Assembly: GCA_020747015.1 (NCBI GenBank)
Contig: JAGTJM010000003.1
Span: 310,001 to 374,000, forward strand
Direction of reading: 5' to 3'
Length of the DNA: 64,000 nt
Source: Pyrenochaeta sp. MPI-SDFR-AT-0127
Lineage: Eukaryota > Ascomycota > Dothideomycetes > Pleosporales > Cucurbitariaceae
Shown: positions 22,654 to 33,775 of the stretch, piece by piece
Numbering within the stretch: the stretch's first letter is position 1
How the letters are laid out: every line of letters starts with the position of its first letter
The notes under the pieces: generated by a model
Seen by the model: only the letters and a program-made list of their open reading frames with translations
Told to the model about the DNA's origin: nothing
The model's database searches: none
Program-made: the position numbers and the translations under genes

Positions 22654-23976
22654 TTAATGCAGTCCCTCGTATATCCTTTCCTCGACACCCGCCACGAAGC
22701 TCGTCCAAACCTCCTCATTCCAGGGGTAATAATTGCCATTCACAAACACCACAATGCCCTTCTTCTTATCGACCCAATACTCTGTATTCGCTGCGCCATA
22801 CCAATATACAGTGCCCTGACTTCGTCCCGTCTTGCCCGTGCCCAACACTCTCTCCTTGCCCTGAACTCCGCATGCAAGTCCGAAACTGCCCTCTGGATCC
22901 CTATTCGGCGCGTCCAAGACGCCTGGCAAAATAATCGGCGATGCTCCTGAAGCAGGAACGTTGCGAGAATCGTTCCTGATATGTTCTGGTAGCTGCGGCT
23001 TGGTGATTTCTTCCACTGAAGCAGGGGTGAGAAGGCGATGCCCAGTGATAGGGTCCACGCCATTGTTCTCGGGAAGAAGAATGGTAAGAAGATGTGCATA
23101 GTCCGATGCACTGCTCACAAGCCCCGTGCCCAGTTTTCCCATGTGATACTTGCCATTTGGAAACGCATCTTTCCTCTCTACCGTGACTGGCTCTTGGGCA
23201 TCGATTTCCACAAATCCACCATCGCCTGTGCGTATCTTGCGGGGCCGGAATTTTCCCTTGTTAATTGGAAGACTGGTTACAGAGCCTCCAAGTGGTGCTT
23301 CGAATCCTATGCTTTTCAGATCAAGGGGGTCGAAGATGTGCTCTTGCAGGTAGGATGCGAGATCTTGCTGGGTAAGACGCTCAATAAGAACGGCGATCCA
23401 GTCCAATCCTTGACCGTAATTTGTTTTTGTGTTTGGTTGGAAGAGGAGCGGGGCAGCTAGAATGGTACCGTATGTATCAGCAGCTTCGTTTGTCTCGTTC
23501 CATATCCCTAGATCCTGGAAGTACTCTAGGAGAAGAGTGTTGAAGTAAGTGTGGCCACCGCCATAGGTATGATTCAGGAGCATGCGCGGCGTGATATTAC
23601 CGACTCTGTCTTCAAGCTGCCACTCCTTGCTGCCATTATCCTGGATGGTGTAGCCAATCAGTACTTTCTTTGCTGCAAGTTCTGGAAGATGAGTGGCAAT
23701 GGTGGATGGGTCATCCAATGTAGCAAGTCCGCGCTCGACGAGCTGTAGGTAGGCGATAGCGCCGACGAGTTTGGTGAGAGACTGTATAATGCCTATAGAA
23801 TCTGCGGTTGGTGGCTTAGGTGAGCCAGATCCGTGTGAGAAGAGCGTGTTGTTATGCGTATCGACGATGTGGAGAACCGCTCCCGGAAGGGCTAGTCTGT
23901 CACCAGAGCTTGTCGTAGCATTGCTCATAAACTCTTTCAGCGATATGATAGCTTCAGTAGATATCGAGGGTGCCAT
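22654..23976 (-). CDS. Beta-lactamase-related serine hydrolase (class C fold)
   Basis: Single-exon 440-aa serine hydrolase of the beta-lactamase/transpeptidase-like family, which in fungi contains esterases, transesterases (LovD type) and many members of unknown role. The nucleophile motif SxxK is S-L-T-K at residues 66-69. A later Y-G-Q takes the place of the usual Y-x-N, and the K/H-T/S-G element is probably T-G-K-T-G-R-S-Q-G. The sequence has no obvious signal peptide, so it may be cytosolic. The start is the first ATG (23976); the longer open frame begins with TTG. No biosynthetic cluster surrounds it, so the substrate stays unknown. Confidence 0.85.
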   Translation of the reverse strand: MAPSISTEAIISLKEFMSNATTSSGDRLALPGAVLHIVDTHNNTLFSHGSGSPKPPTADSIGIIQSLTKLVGAIAYLQLVERGLATLDDPSTIATHLPELAAKKVLIGYTIQDNGSKEWQLEDRVGNITPRMLLNHTYGGGHTYFNTLLLEYFQDLGIWNETNEAADTYGTILAAPLLFQPNTKTNYGQGLDWIAVLIERLTQQDLASYLQEHIFDPLDLKSIGFEAPLGGSVTSLPINKGKFRPRKIRTGDGGFVEIDAQEPVTVERKDAFPNGKYHMGKLGTGLVSSASDYAHLLTILLPENNGVDPITGHRLLTPASVEEITKPQLPEHIRNDSRNVPASGASPIILPGVLDAPNRDPEGSFGLACGVQGKERVLGTGKTGRSQGTVYWYGAANTEYWVDKKKGIVVFVNGNYYPWNEEVWTSFVAGVEERIYEGLH

Positions 23977-24770
23977 AGCTATTCTGCCGTTGAAGGAGAT
24001 GATTCCGAGGATGCAACAAGGCTGATCGGCGCACAACGATGCTGATTATAAAGGAACTCATTGCTGATCGTCTTGGTGCGTTGTAGGTTGGCTGACTAGA
24101 ACGTTCGCCCCATGGGGTAATAGCACAAGGAGCTTATTCACTTAGTCGTATTTTTAGCGGTAAACGATATACCGTGAACAGTAAAGTGCAAAGGCTTAGT
24201 GATTCTTCAAGATCACACCAGCGTTCAGGAGCGGCTTTACTGCTGTTTGTTTGGGTAAACGAACACTCGAAATGCAGTAACTTTCAAAAATTATTAGTCA
24301 GTATCTGGGCTATATTCACCACGATCCACCATCTTGCCAGCCTGATTGTGGGAGGCCGGAGGGTACCGGAGCCACGCAAGTAATGCGAATTTGTAAGCAC
24401 ACTGGGTGATCAGCGAAGATATTTGACGAGGTAAGACGAATTTGATGAGCCGTAAAGATTGTGATTAGTGAACATATTGTTCTGCCCATAGAATGAGCGG
24501 AACCCTACTGCTGCTTTGATGAGACTAGTTCCTAAATCCTTTGCAGATAATGTTGCTCAGGAGCGACATCATATAATACTACACCTAGCGTCAGAGACAA
24601 GCCCGCCTAGCGTAATTACTCTTTGGGTACTAGAGAGAGCACTCTTTTCAAGGCCAATTGCGAAAGCTTAAGAGAGCTCAACAGAGTGTTCGCAGTGGCT
24701 GGTACCAGTTCTCCTCTTACCAAGGTGCTTGTATTGAGAAAGTGATTGATCTCGATGCTCAGCCAAGCTC
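23977..24770. other. Intergenic region
   Basis: Upstream of the serine hydrolase gene and downstream of MDE1 (both on the minus strand). AT-richer than the flanks. No open frame with support and no repeats. Confidence 0.55.
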
Positions 24771-25617
24771 TCACTTCGTCCACGGTAGCCCAAGTTTCTT
24801 CATCTCAACCGCGAGCTGAAGAATGTAATCTATGCTTTCGCACTGCGTCTTCGCCTTGTGTACATTGTCGCCCCAGACGTAGATGCCATGTCTCCTGACC
24901 AAAATCGCATACGAGTCTGGATATTTCTCCATTGCCGCTTCCAAACTCTCCCTCAAGTCCTCTTCATGCGCTGTGTTCTCAATAATCGGTATCCGTAGTC
25001 TGTCGTAATATCCCAGGTTACCTTGCTTCCCTCGACCCTTGGGAATACCCTTAATCTGCTCGATCTCTTCAATCTCGAAACAAGCGTCTGTGCCGAAGTC
25101 GCGTTCTACGAGAAGGGTCACAAGAACAGCCCATTGCGAATGCGTGTGGATGCAGCAACCGGCGCCGCGTTCGAAGGCTGCGAGAAAGAGAGGAGTACAA
25201 GCAGATGGTTTAAGGACCTATTATTCGGGTTAGATTCGTCCACATATTAGAATGTTGTAATTCCAATGAAAGAATTAACAGAATTGAGAGATTTACTTGT
25301 GGTCTTCGAAGGTACTCCTTGCTATTGAAATCCATAACGAACATATCCGTAGGCTTCATGAGTTCCTTTTGCACGCCGCTGGGCGCAATGAAGATCTTGT
25401 CTTCATGGCGAATACTTGTTCCTCCACCGGTTCCAGTCACCTATCCGAGCCTCAATGTCAGTCATCAGGCATTCACGATAGTTTCTTTCTACAAGAGGGT
25501 GGATCCTACCCAACCTAATGTGTAAAACTTTGCACACAGTGTGCAGATATGGTTTGCAGGGTGATTTGGATCATCAGAGTGCACGAGAGCTTCAGCATCC
25601 TGTGCATTGGAGCCCAT
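24771..25617 (-). CDS. MDE1: Methylthioribulose-1-phosphate dehydratase
   Basis: Zinc enzyme of the methionine salvage pathway, class II aldolase fold, 232 aa, cytosolic: it dehydrates 5-methylthioribulose-1-phosphate to the diketone. Exons (minus strand) are 25617-25510, 25440-25297 and 25217-24771, with introns of 69 and 79 nt, all in phase 0. The join restores L-G-W-V-T-G-T-G-G-G-T-S-I-R and R-R-P-Q-V-L-K-P-S-A-C-T-P-L-F. Zinc ligands are His108 and His110 (C-C-I-H-T-H-S) and the later His in V-R-R-H-G-I-Y-V-W-G; the substrate-binding T-G-G-G-T-S-I and I-A-P-S-G-V-Q-K are present. Start: ATG in AAGATGG; an upstream open frame has only a TTG. The length matches relatives. Other salvage genes are not nearby. 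Confidence 0.95.
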
Positions 25618-25964
25618 CTTGAGTTTTTGTGTTCTCGTGGTGGTGTCCGTCAAGTCTACAATATTTTGAGAGACTTCACGAGCCAAATGACATGCCCCAA
25701 AAGCTACCCCACGTGGTCCGGGCTTTTCTATTCACCCCGCCATTAGGCCTTCTTTCGTACAACCTGGTATTGCAGCATAATTTCCACAGAGTGATAAAAG
25801 AACGTTTGTGTTTATTGTTACTGAACGAGGAACATTACAAAAAGCAACTCGAGGTCGTCTCTTATGAGACTGAGGCCCCAGGTATCATTCGACGTCTATT
25901 GTGCTCATACCATTATCACTCCATCTAACAGCTTGCTCTTTCAGCTCAGTATTGGGTATCATAT
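25618..25964. other. Intergenic region
   Basis: 347 bp; the promoter of MDE1 and the 3' UTR of the DUF3602 gene, both on the minus strand. Nothing else seen. Confidence 0.5.
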
Positions 25965-26506
25965 CTAGTTCGCTGTTTCGTTCTTGGCTAGAGGTGAGGC
26001 ATCATGCTTGTCCTTCTTGCCGTCAAGGTGAAGCGCATGCTTGACTTTGTCGCCCAAGCTTTTATGCTCAGTAGCGTGGGTATGACCGCCATGCTTCTCC
26101 TTGTAGACGTTTCCTGCTCCACCACGCTATGTCCAGGTCAGATACATATCTTCTAGCGGTCATGCGAAATCGACATACGCCAGTGTGGAACTCGTCCTGC
26201 GCATCGCGCTGGTTGATCTCAGGGATCACGTCGGTAGAGCGACGACCAACATCAGACTGTGGTCCAAGGTGAGGCGACTTCCCAATATTACCAGCTCCAC
26301 CGCGACCAGTGGAGTATTCACCGGTAGTGGACTCGCCTTGAACGCCTTCGCGGACAACACCACCGTCAGTGTATACGTTGACATCAGGACCGATGTTGCC
26401 GGCGCCTTTACTTGGTCAGTATCAATCCTTCTGACAGGCTCTGTGTTATTTGTGGGGCAGGAAACTCACCTCCACGGCCGGTTGAATGAATTGGTTGCGT
26501 AGACAT
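25965..26506 (-). CDS. DUF3602-family small protein (GRGGAGN repeats)
   Basis: A 141-aa hydrophilic protein assembled from three exons: 26506-26470, 26405-26179 and 26126-25965 (introns 64 and 52 nt). It carries three copies of the G-R-G-G-A-G-N signature of DUF3602 (yeast Par32 belongs to this family, where it responds to TOR/nitrogen signals). Two of the three repeat copies are split by introns at nearly the same place (after G-R-G-G and before R-G-G), which suggests the repeats arose by duplication that included the exon edge. Between repeats are Y-T-D-G-G-V and G-E-Y-S-T; the C-terminal third is His/Lys-rich (K-E-K-H-G-G-H-T-H). No membrane segment or signal peptide. The role is unknown; in fungi many members are stress- or starvation-induced. 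Confidence 0.82.
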
Positions 26507-27746
26507 TCTGATCTGTTGATGTCCCTAAAGTATTGCGGAAGAACAAAGCGTGCGTGTTCGAGGTTACACGAAATCTATGTCAAGGATGTAAGGTATGCCA
26601 GGATGATTGACAGCGGCATACAGCAGGTACCAACTCTTATATTTGCTCTTTCAGAACATCAAGCCACCTAAAATCTGGCAATGACGCAACTGGGTGGCAG
26701 GGTTCCTAAGGCAGCGGCTGCGCGGGATGGCATGAACTTCCAAGTCGAAGCCTGACACCAGCAGGTTCATGGCTACTAGCCGAACATCTGACCCAACAAG
26801 AAGGTCGAGCCAAGGAAGAACGCGAACATGTGGTAGAAAATCCAAGAGCTCTCATTGTCCCGTGGGCCTTGATGTGTGATGGCGTGAGGTGATATAGAGT
26901 AGCTGCGATAAGGCCGAGAGAAGTGATTCGCGGATGTGACTGACTAAGCGTTGGATATCCCACTGTCTGGCATGCTGAGCATAAGCGATATCTCCGAATA
27001 GACAGCGGCTGATCTCCAGTCTAGGATCATGAATGTCGCAGTCTTTGGCGAGGTTCGAGGCGAGCTGGGATTTTAGGGTTTTGCCGTCGCCTAATGCAGG
27101 AACTTTTGAGAACTCCTCGATGCAGGGTCCATGAGTAAGGACAACATTCCTTTTATTGTGACCTACCATTCAGAACTTGCATGTGAGATTCTATACGCAT
27201 CATAATGCGTTTGGAAACTTTAAGAGCTGTTCACAGCAAGCCAATCTAACCTGATTGGTCAATTTATTAGCTCTCGTTGCAGAAGGCCTCGTTTCTCTTT
27301 CATCAATCGCCTCCAAAACTGAAACTGTTCCAACGGTACCAACATCTTTCAATGCCATAACGATAGCATTTCCAAGCTCCACTGCTCTATTCCTCTTGCC
27401 AACTATGCTCTATACAGCGGAAAAATAGTGCCGAGTAAGATACTCGAAGGACGGATTGCATTGCAGTTTGAGAACGTGTTGGACATGTGGTATGCAGCAG
27501 GTAGGTACCCGCGTCTAAGTAAATGCTGCTGTCATCGAGTCCAGACCATGCACGTTGCGGCTAGGTCTTGGTCAGAGACGTGTGTCGGCTTGGCACATCG
27601 TCTGTTTGGAAACTGCAGTAAAACATGGCGCTGGTACAAGAAATGCACCAACGAGACCCGATGTGGATTAATCCTATTTGTGACTACCATCAAACAAGAA
27701 TTACACGGGTATTACTACGGCTTACACGCACTGCGGATTGCGTGTC
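26507..27746. other. Intergenic region with a possible unrecognised frame
   Basis: Lies upstream of the DUF3602 gene and downstream of the DUF1295 gene. On the minus strand two neighbouring frames (27382-27200 and 27169-26852) have protein-like content and are described separately. Nothing else seen. Confidence 0.45.
26852..27382 (-). other. Possible two-exon gene or gene remnant, family unknown
   Basis: Two minus-strand frames, one starting at ATG 27382 (G-N-A-I-V-M-A-L-K-D-V-G-T-V-G) and one ending at 26852 that contains D-P-R-L-E-I-S-R-C-L-F-G-D-I-A-Y-A-Q, a plausible folded helical segment. A donor (CAATCAG|GTTAGA, near 27250) follows the first frame, but I could not find an acceptor that joins it to the second in phase. 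It could be a decayed gene or chance. I do not recognise the family. Confidence 0.2.
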
Positions 27747-28854
27747 TCAAGACCTAAGGCCTTGCTCGTCACTTTGTCTAGCCCCTTGACCTTCTTCTGC
27801 CGACCTGGCTTGGACTTTGCTCTGATCTGCATGCTTTGCTGGATCGAAAACGTAAATTGGGAACTCCAGGAAGACGGTCCTTTTCAAAATGACTGGCATC
27901 TTCGCGTACAGTTGGGGCGGGAATGGAACAAGGATGCTTGTCCTGTGGAGGTATCGCTCGTATGCTGGCCACTTGATGCCCTTTTCGTACCTCTTCTTGG
28001 CCCCAGGGCGCTCTTGTAGGGTCAGACCAGAAACGAACATGAGCAGCAAAGTCAGGAAGAAAGGCCCCAGTATAGATGCGTATAGAGCGGCGTATGCACC
28101 ACCAGAGACGTAGCCGTACGCTGCGGGAGACACGGCAATCGTGAAGATACCTTGACAGATAAGCTTTGACTCAAAGGAAGACTTTTTCAATGAAACCCAC
28201 CAAACTGGATGATGATCTCTCCGAAATAGTTTGGATGCCTCGTCCACGCAAAGAAGCCAACATCGCAAACCGCACCATCGCTACCATGGGCGTTACGGAA
28301 ACGATACTTCTGGATATCTGATACGCTTTCCATGATGAAACCAATCGACCACAGGATTATGCCAGCAATATCTCGACCTGTACCAAAACCAGGTTGGTCA
28401 AACTGCGTGACGTTGGGTGAATTCAATATTGTGACAGGTAAAGAAACGGTCCAAACCCAGAACATCTGACTACTTCTTGTCAGTAGCAATCTTCACGTTG
28501 AACGAGTGTGTCTCACAAGACCCAAAATCCAAGAAATGACCAGAACTTGTCTCGCTTGTCGTCGAAGCGGTCATCTTTGCCAGTCTTTAGGATTCTGAAC
28601 AGAAGAAAGCCGCTCAAGCGTGCGGCCCAGACAATGATGAAGATTGAGGTTACGATGTTGCGCACATTGTTTCGGTTCTCGCTGAATGCAAGCGTAAGAA
28701 TCGCGAGCAGAATGAAATTCGTGCCACCCGCAAAGTCGGTCAATTTGTCGAACTTGAAGCTGAATGCTATCGCGAAAAAGAAGAGTTGATAAGCGACGGT
28801 AATGAGGAATGTTATGGCCAGAAAGTAATTGTCAAGGACGTGAACGGCGGCCAT
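27747..28854 (-). CDS. DUF1295-family membrane protein (steroid 5-alpha-reductase-like)
   Basis: Polytopic membrane protein, 336 aa, of the DUF1295 family, related to the C-terminal domain of steroid reductases and isoprenylcysteine methyltransferases. Exons (minus strand) are 28854-28517, 28469-28201 and 28150-27747 (introns 47 and 50 nt). Joins read F-W-V-F-Q-M-F-W-V-W and I-I-Q-F-G-I-F-T-I-A. The family signature is F-A-W-T-R-H-P-N-Y-F-G-E-I, with five to seven helices around it, ending in the L-T-L-Q-E-R-P-G-A-K-K-R-Y and Y-L-H-R-T-S-I-L-V-P-F-P-P motif. The charged tail (K-H-A-D-Q-S-K-V-Q) is cytosolic. Enzymatic activity is not known for most members; a lipid or sterol reductase is possible. 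Confidence 0.88.
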
Positions 28855-29929
28855 GCTGCTCCTCTCACTCTATGATCGTGGTGATGGTTACGGTTACAGA
28901 CAGGGTAGGCTCTCACAACATATACTTTAGGCTCCTTGCTCGGATTCGCTACTGCTACCCTCCGGAGCTAAAGCTCGTTGATATAAGTCTGACCGATTCC
29001 AGTCATCTGGTGAGAAAGCTGGTAAAAAAAATGCTCAGAAAGTGATGTGATGACGCAGAGATCGGATCAGGTGTAGGCCGATCGATCGCTGGTTCTTGAC
29101 TTCCGCCGGCGATCTTTCAGCCTTGCGCACATGGGAGGACCCACACTTTGTACTAAACAACATCGGCATCGCAACTCCACCTCCATCCGGTCATCAACTA
29201 GCATGCGATATTCCGGCTCAGCAAGTATTTTACAAGATAGTGTTCGGATTTACGAATGATCACCGAGCCGCATGAAAGTCCCATTTAGGCTACGGTGAAA
29301 CACGACAGGTGTGAAGACAGGCCGCCTCGTGCATGGCGTGTCTCAGACCTCACCACCACAGCGGCTCGCCAGACTATCGTGAAGCTCGAGTCCCCCCAGG
29401 AAGGCTTTTGAGGGACCTGTCGATCATGAGCTGCACGCATCCTGCCCTGTAACAAGCCTTCTTGGCCACGTCAACCCGACAATGGCATTACTGCTTGAAC
29501 CTTCCATTACCTGTCCTTTCGTCCAAGGCCGTAGCCCCGGCCCTTGACACTGTACGAGTAGCCGCGTGGACTGACATGCTCGAAACTCGGTACATCTTAG
29601 AAACAGATGAGCGGAGACGGGCGTCGGAGCCATTCAAGTAGCATGGTCGCCGCCTCAGGTGTCGACTTTGAAAGGGTTGGTCACCTCTACTCGGAACCTC
29701 ACGCTCGTTTTGATCCGGACTACCTGTTTTCCTCGCGCCCCCACCGTTCCGTTTCTTCCTCACTCCTCTTCGACCCTCTGCTGTGCAGATCTTGAACGAG
29801 TCTGCATGTTTGTGATAAAACCTTTCGATTCTACACCAGCTGCGCTGTTGATGTGTTAACTAATATCTCTACTCTTTCGGTTTCTTTCCTCTTTCATACC
29901 AGTTCTTGGCTTTTCGTTTAGGCTTTACT
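28855..29929. promoter_or_regulatory. Divergent intergenic region, 1.07 kb
   Basis: Between the start codons of the DUF1295 gene (minus) and the secreted repeat protein (plus). The right end (29860-29929) is T/C-rich, as often seen before strongly expressed fungal genes. No gene-like frame and no repeats seen. Confidence 0.45.
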
Positions 29930-32255
29930 ATGAGAAGGATAAAGTCATCATGGGCACCAGCCCTGCTACTGGTGGGCGCAGTACGTACGCGTACATTCAC
30001 TGACCCAACCCTTACTGATTGACATAGATGGTTGCCGATGCTGGGATGGATCTACACAATAGTAACGCCAGACCAAGAGTTGAAGGAAAAAGAATAGAGG
30101 ACTTAGTATCTGGGGTTGATAGAGCACAATCAGATAATGTAAAAGTTTTCGACATACCGGCTATCGAGCAAGTCAATCGGCTAGATGCCAACGCGCTGCT
30201 CGCCGGCATTAACCAAGGGCAAGGAATTGGACAGGCGCAAAGTCAGGGCCCAAGTACAGGGCGGCTCGGCACAGGAGACCTCAGGACAAACGACATCGGT
30301 GGTGATCTCGCGAACCAGATCGCTGGAGGGGGATCATCAAGCATCAACCAGATCCTCTCTGGACTCAATGGACAACAGCAAGGTGGTTCTAAGAACCAAA
30401 GTGCGGCACAAGAGCAAGTTCAGGCTGCGGCGCAAGGGCAAAACACCCCACAAGAACCAAGTATCTCGCAGGGCTCCAGGCCTCCCAAAGGCCAAGGCAA
30501 TGAGTTGGATGTTGGTGCTTTGATCAGCAGCACTACTCAAGGTCAAGGAAAAGGTCGAAATCCGGGCACAGCGGCCATCGGTAGCGATATTAACTCAAGT
30601 AACATTGCTGGCGACATTGCAAATCAGCTTGCGCCCAATGGGCAAGTCCAACCTAAGGGGCAAGGGCAAGCCAGTGCGCAAAGGAGTGGCGGAAAGGCTC
30701 AGATCATCCAGATTAAGGAGACCATCCTCACGGAAATCAATGGTCAGCAAATTCAAACTGCGATCATCGAAGCGGGAGGACAACAAGCTCAAGCAGAAGC
30801 GCCGTCAGCAATGACATCCCACGCTCAAGCGCCGCCTCCTGCAGAAGCGCGACCTACACCACCGGCGCCCGAGGCTCAGATGCCCGCAGAAGCGCGGAAA
30901 AGTACGCCTGTCGCAGAAGTGGCAATGCCTACGGCTGAGGCCAAGTCGACGACGGCTCAGGCTGAAGGTTGGAATGCTACGGTATGTGTCAATTGTTCTT
31001 GCTTGTACCCAAACTAACAACAGATTAATAGGCGTCTTCTGCAGAGACTGCAAAGGCTGAAGGAGCATCCACTCTCCTCGAGCATTCTTCGTCTACAAGT
31101 GCAAGTGGTGAGAAGGCAGCTGCTATCACTATATCCGCAGGAGGAGAACTACCAGCTGGAGCGCAAGCTGCAGCCACGAGCAATTCCAGTGCCTCAGCGA
31201 TCGATTCGGCAACTCTCAAGCCCGGTGGCCTTGCTGCAACAACGACCACTGCAGCGGGGAGCGCGGTCACTGTAGAGGCTGGGGGTTCTGGAAGCAGCAA
31301 TAGCAGCTCGACTTCGTCAAGTAGCTCATCGACTGGCTCAGTGAGTGTTGCGGCAGCGACAGGGGGAACCGTAACCGTAGACGCAGGTTCAAGAGGCTCC
31401 AACTCATCCGCTACCCAGGCCCAGGCTCAGGCCACAGCAAAAGCAAGCGCTGTCACCGTCGTTGCAGGCGCAGGAACAGGTTCCGCAAATGCAGCCGCCG
31501 CTTCTTCATCTTCATCATCTTCCACCGCTTCGATCAACACCGCAACACTCACAAAGGATGCTTTGATCGGTGCATCAACAACCTCAAAAGCCGGTGCTGC
31601 TGCAACCGTCATAGCTGGCTCTGGGGGAAGAGTCAACGCGACTGCTGCCGAGCAAGCCGCTTCAAATGGAGGATGTCGATGCCAGTGCTCGTGTCCAGCT
31701 GGGTCGTTCCCCATGAATGCACCCCCAGCTCCAGCACCAGCATTCCAACTAGGACCCATGGCAGCGTCAGGGAGCACAATGCAAACAGTAGCATCAGCCG
31801 TCACTGTTGTTGCAGGCGGTGAGGTACCACCAGGTGCCGAAGCGGCTGCCCCGACATCTTCTTCAAGCAGTGTTAGCATTGATTCGGCAACGCTGACTGT
31901 TGACGGTCTTGTCGGTGCGTCGACGACATCAGCAGCGGGCGACGGCGTCACGCTGATTGCATCTGGATCCGCAGCCGCCTCGTCGGAAGCTGGCTCGTCA
32001 GAAGCGACCTCGTCGGAGGCTGCTGTAGCAAGTTCTCTCCCACAGCCCGCAATGACAAGTGTGGGCGCGCAGAGTCAAATTGCAGCGGGTGCGCCTACAC
32101 CGCTTCCTCCAGAAGGAGGTGCGGCAGCGACGACGACACAGCAGCAGAATGGACTACCATTCGACATCAACACGATCCCACTGCAGAGCCGAGTCACAGT
32201 GAAGCTTGGAAAGCGAGAAGCAAAGCCAACAGAAGCGCCAAGGAGGTGGTTTTAG
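29930..32255 (+). CDS. Secreted Ala/Ser/Gln/Gly-rich repeat protein
   Basis: A 742-aa protein of unknown function. Exons: 29930-29980, 30028-30981 and 31032-32255 (introns 47 and 50 nt). Exon 1 and the first codons of exon 2 encode a signal peptide (M-R-R-I-K-S-S-W-A-P-A-L-L-L-V-G-A). The rest is low complexity: first a Gln/Gly-rich part with Q-G-Q-G repeats and two copies of an I-G/A-G-D-L/I-A-N-Q motif, then Ala/Pro/Glu-rich sequence, then three long imperfect repeats with the pattern V-T-V-x-A-G-G, a Ser run, I-D-S-A-T-L and G-A-S-T-T. A compact Cys motif, C-R-C-Q-C-S-C-P, interrupts the last third. The tail ends in P-R-R-W-F, and no GPI signal is evident. A secreted or wall-associated surface protein is plausible; the function is not known. 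Confidence 0.75.
31100..32000 (+). repeat. Three long imperfect coding repeats in the secreted protein
   Basis: About 80-130 codons per unit, each with a V-T-V-x-A-G block, a Ser-rich run, I-D-S-A-T-L or I-N-T-A-T-L, then G-A-S-T-T or A-T-T-T-T and a second V-T-V/V-T-L block. Units start near 31125, 31330 and 31790. Copies differ at many positions, so they are old rather than freshly duplicated. Confidence 0.6.
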
Positions 32256-32553
32256 ATGGCTTGCGTTCTGGTTACGGCTTGCCGTTGTATGTTGATAGCA
32301 GAACTGATGTAATAGACGCCATTAACACTCGCTTTTGACACCACCATCTCTTCACTTTAGTCGTATATAGTTGTAGCGTCTGACAGTCAAGCATTGATTG
32401 CTTCTGTGCGTTAGTAATACTCAAGAACGTCAATGGATCGAACTCTATTGGTCAAGTTTCAATGTTATGTCTATTTTGGGTATCTTGTGGTCTTGCTTAA
32501 GCTTTCGCTACGGGAGTTCGGCACACTTCCAACTCAATGGTAGGCTTGATACT

Positions 32554-33775
32554 CTACGTGTTGGCCCCGGCTGTGCTCTTGTTCGTTGTACGCTCGGCAA
32601 GCGGTGTGCTGGCAGATTGCGCGACACTCTGTTGCTCAGGAGAATCCACTGCCTCCCGCTGCCCAACCTCGTCCAATTTTGAATTCTTATTCCGCTTCTG
32701 TTGGCGCTTTGAGACGGGTTTGTCCTCTTCTGATTGGCGGAGTGGTGTGCTATCTAGGCTAACTCCTGGACGTTTGCCATTCTGATTCTTATTCGCCTTG
32801 CCCTTCTGGCCTTGCTTGTTCTTTGCATCTATTGCAGGTTTCTCCACTGGCTTTTCCCCGCCGTAGAGAATATCAACGATGCCCTTGAAGCTCTGGCGCT
32901 TCAGCCTCGCAAACTCAACGACACTTCGTGGTTCCTTGGTGAGACCGTCCTTGCCCTTCTCAGTCCCAAGTCCCCATACAGAAGCCAGGTTGATGACGTC
33001 GCTCGGCGCCCGTACAGCCAAGACGCTCTTTGCCTCTGAACTGAATATCAAGCCTCGACCTCGTGTGACTCGAATGAGCTGAGTCGCATTGCTGATGAGG
33101 TTGCGCTTGGCCATAGGGTCGCTTGACAGAATGCCCTGGCTGTAGCATAATTCAATCTTGATGCCGCGCGATATTGCCGTGCCCAGCATGGGGAACTTGA
33201 AGTGTTTTTCGAATTTCCTTGTCAAGTCGAGGGATATGATGTCGACATCGAGGCTCTGACAAGCCTGCTGCAGAGTGCGCTCATCGCTGGGCCGTGCAGC
33301 CACTAGATCGTAGTGCTGCTGCAGCTGTGGTATACGAAAGTTTGAGGCGGAGTCGGTCAAGAAGATGTTACATCGTCGCAGGATGCGCAGGCGAGCGGGT
33401 GTGGGGAAGGGAAGCGTCGTTGGGACGGGTGAGGTCTAGTGAGCTATGATTAGCGATTGCCATGGACCCCAAGGAAGGCGCAAGTGAAGGCAACTCTTGG
33501 GCGCGCATTCACCACCATTATTTAAGAAGCAGAGCGGAAATGCACAGGGGACCGTAGTTGCTGTTTGCCCAATACGTACCAGGTCGGCGGGAAGCTTCCC
33601 AGAGTATGTGTGCGTGAGGGCAACCACATCGTATCCTACTGCACCGCATCAGTCGTCCCTCGTCCACTAAGCAAGGGCGCCCACTGAACTGCCACTCACA
33701 TTCGTCGAGAAAGGCAACTGTGCGCTGCAATTCTCTCGAGGCGTCGGTCCAGGGCACATTCAGGTCGTGGAACAT
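32554..33775 (-). CDS. RPP1: RNase P/MRP protein subunit Rpp30/Rpp1
   Basis: Nuclear RNase P and RNase MRP protein subunit, 338 aa, PHP/TIM-barrel-like fold, needed for tRNA 5' processing. Exons (minus strand) are 33775-33700, 33638-33580 and 33435-32554, with introns of 61 and 144 nt. Joins read F-L-D-E-L-G-Y-D-V-V-A-L-T-H-T-Y and L-P-A-D-L-T-S-P-V-P-T-T-L-P-F-P. The start M-F-H-D-L-N-V-P-W and the R-L-R-I-L-R-R-C segment are hallmarks; later blocks are D-I-I-S-L-D and F-P-M-L-G-T-A-I-S-R-G-I-K-I-E-L-C-Y. The last 90 residues are a basic disordered tail (K-R-Q-Q-K-R-N-K-N). It shares a promoter region with casein kinase 2 alpha. Confidence 0.94.
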
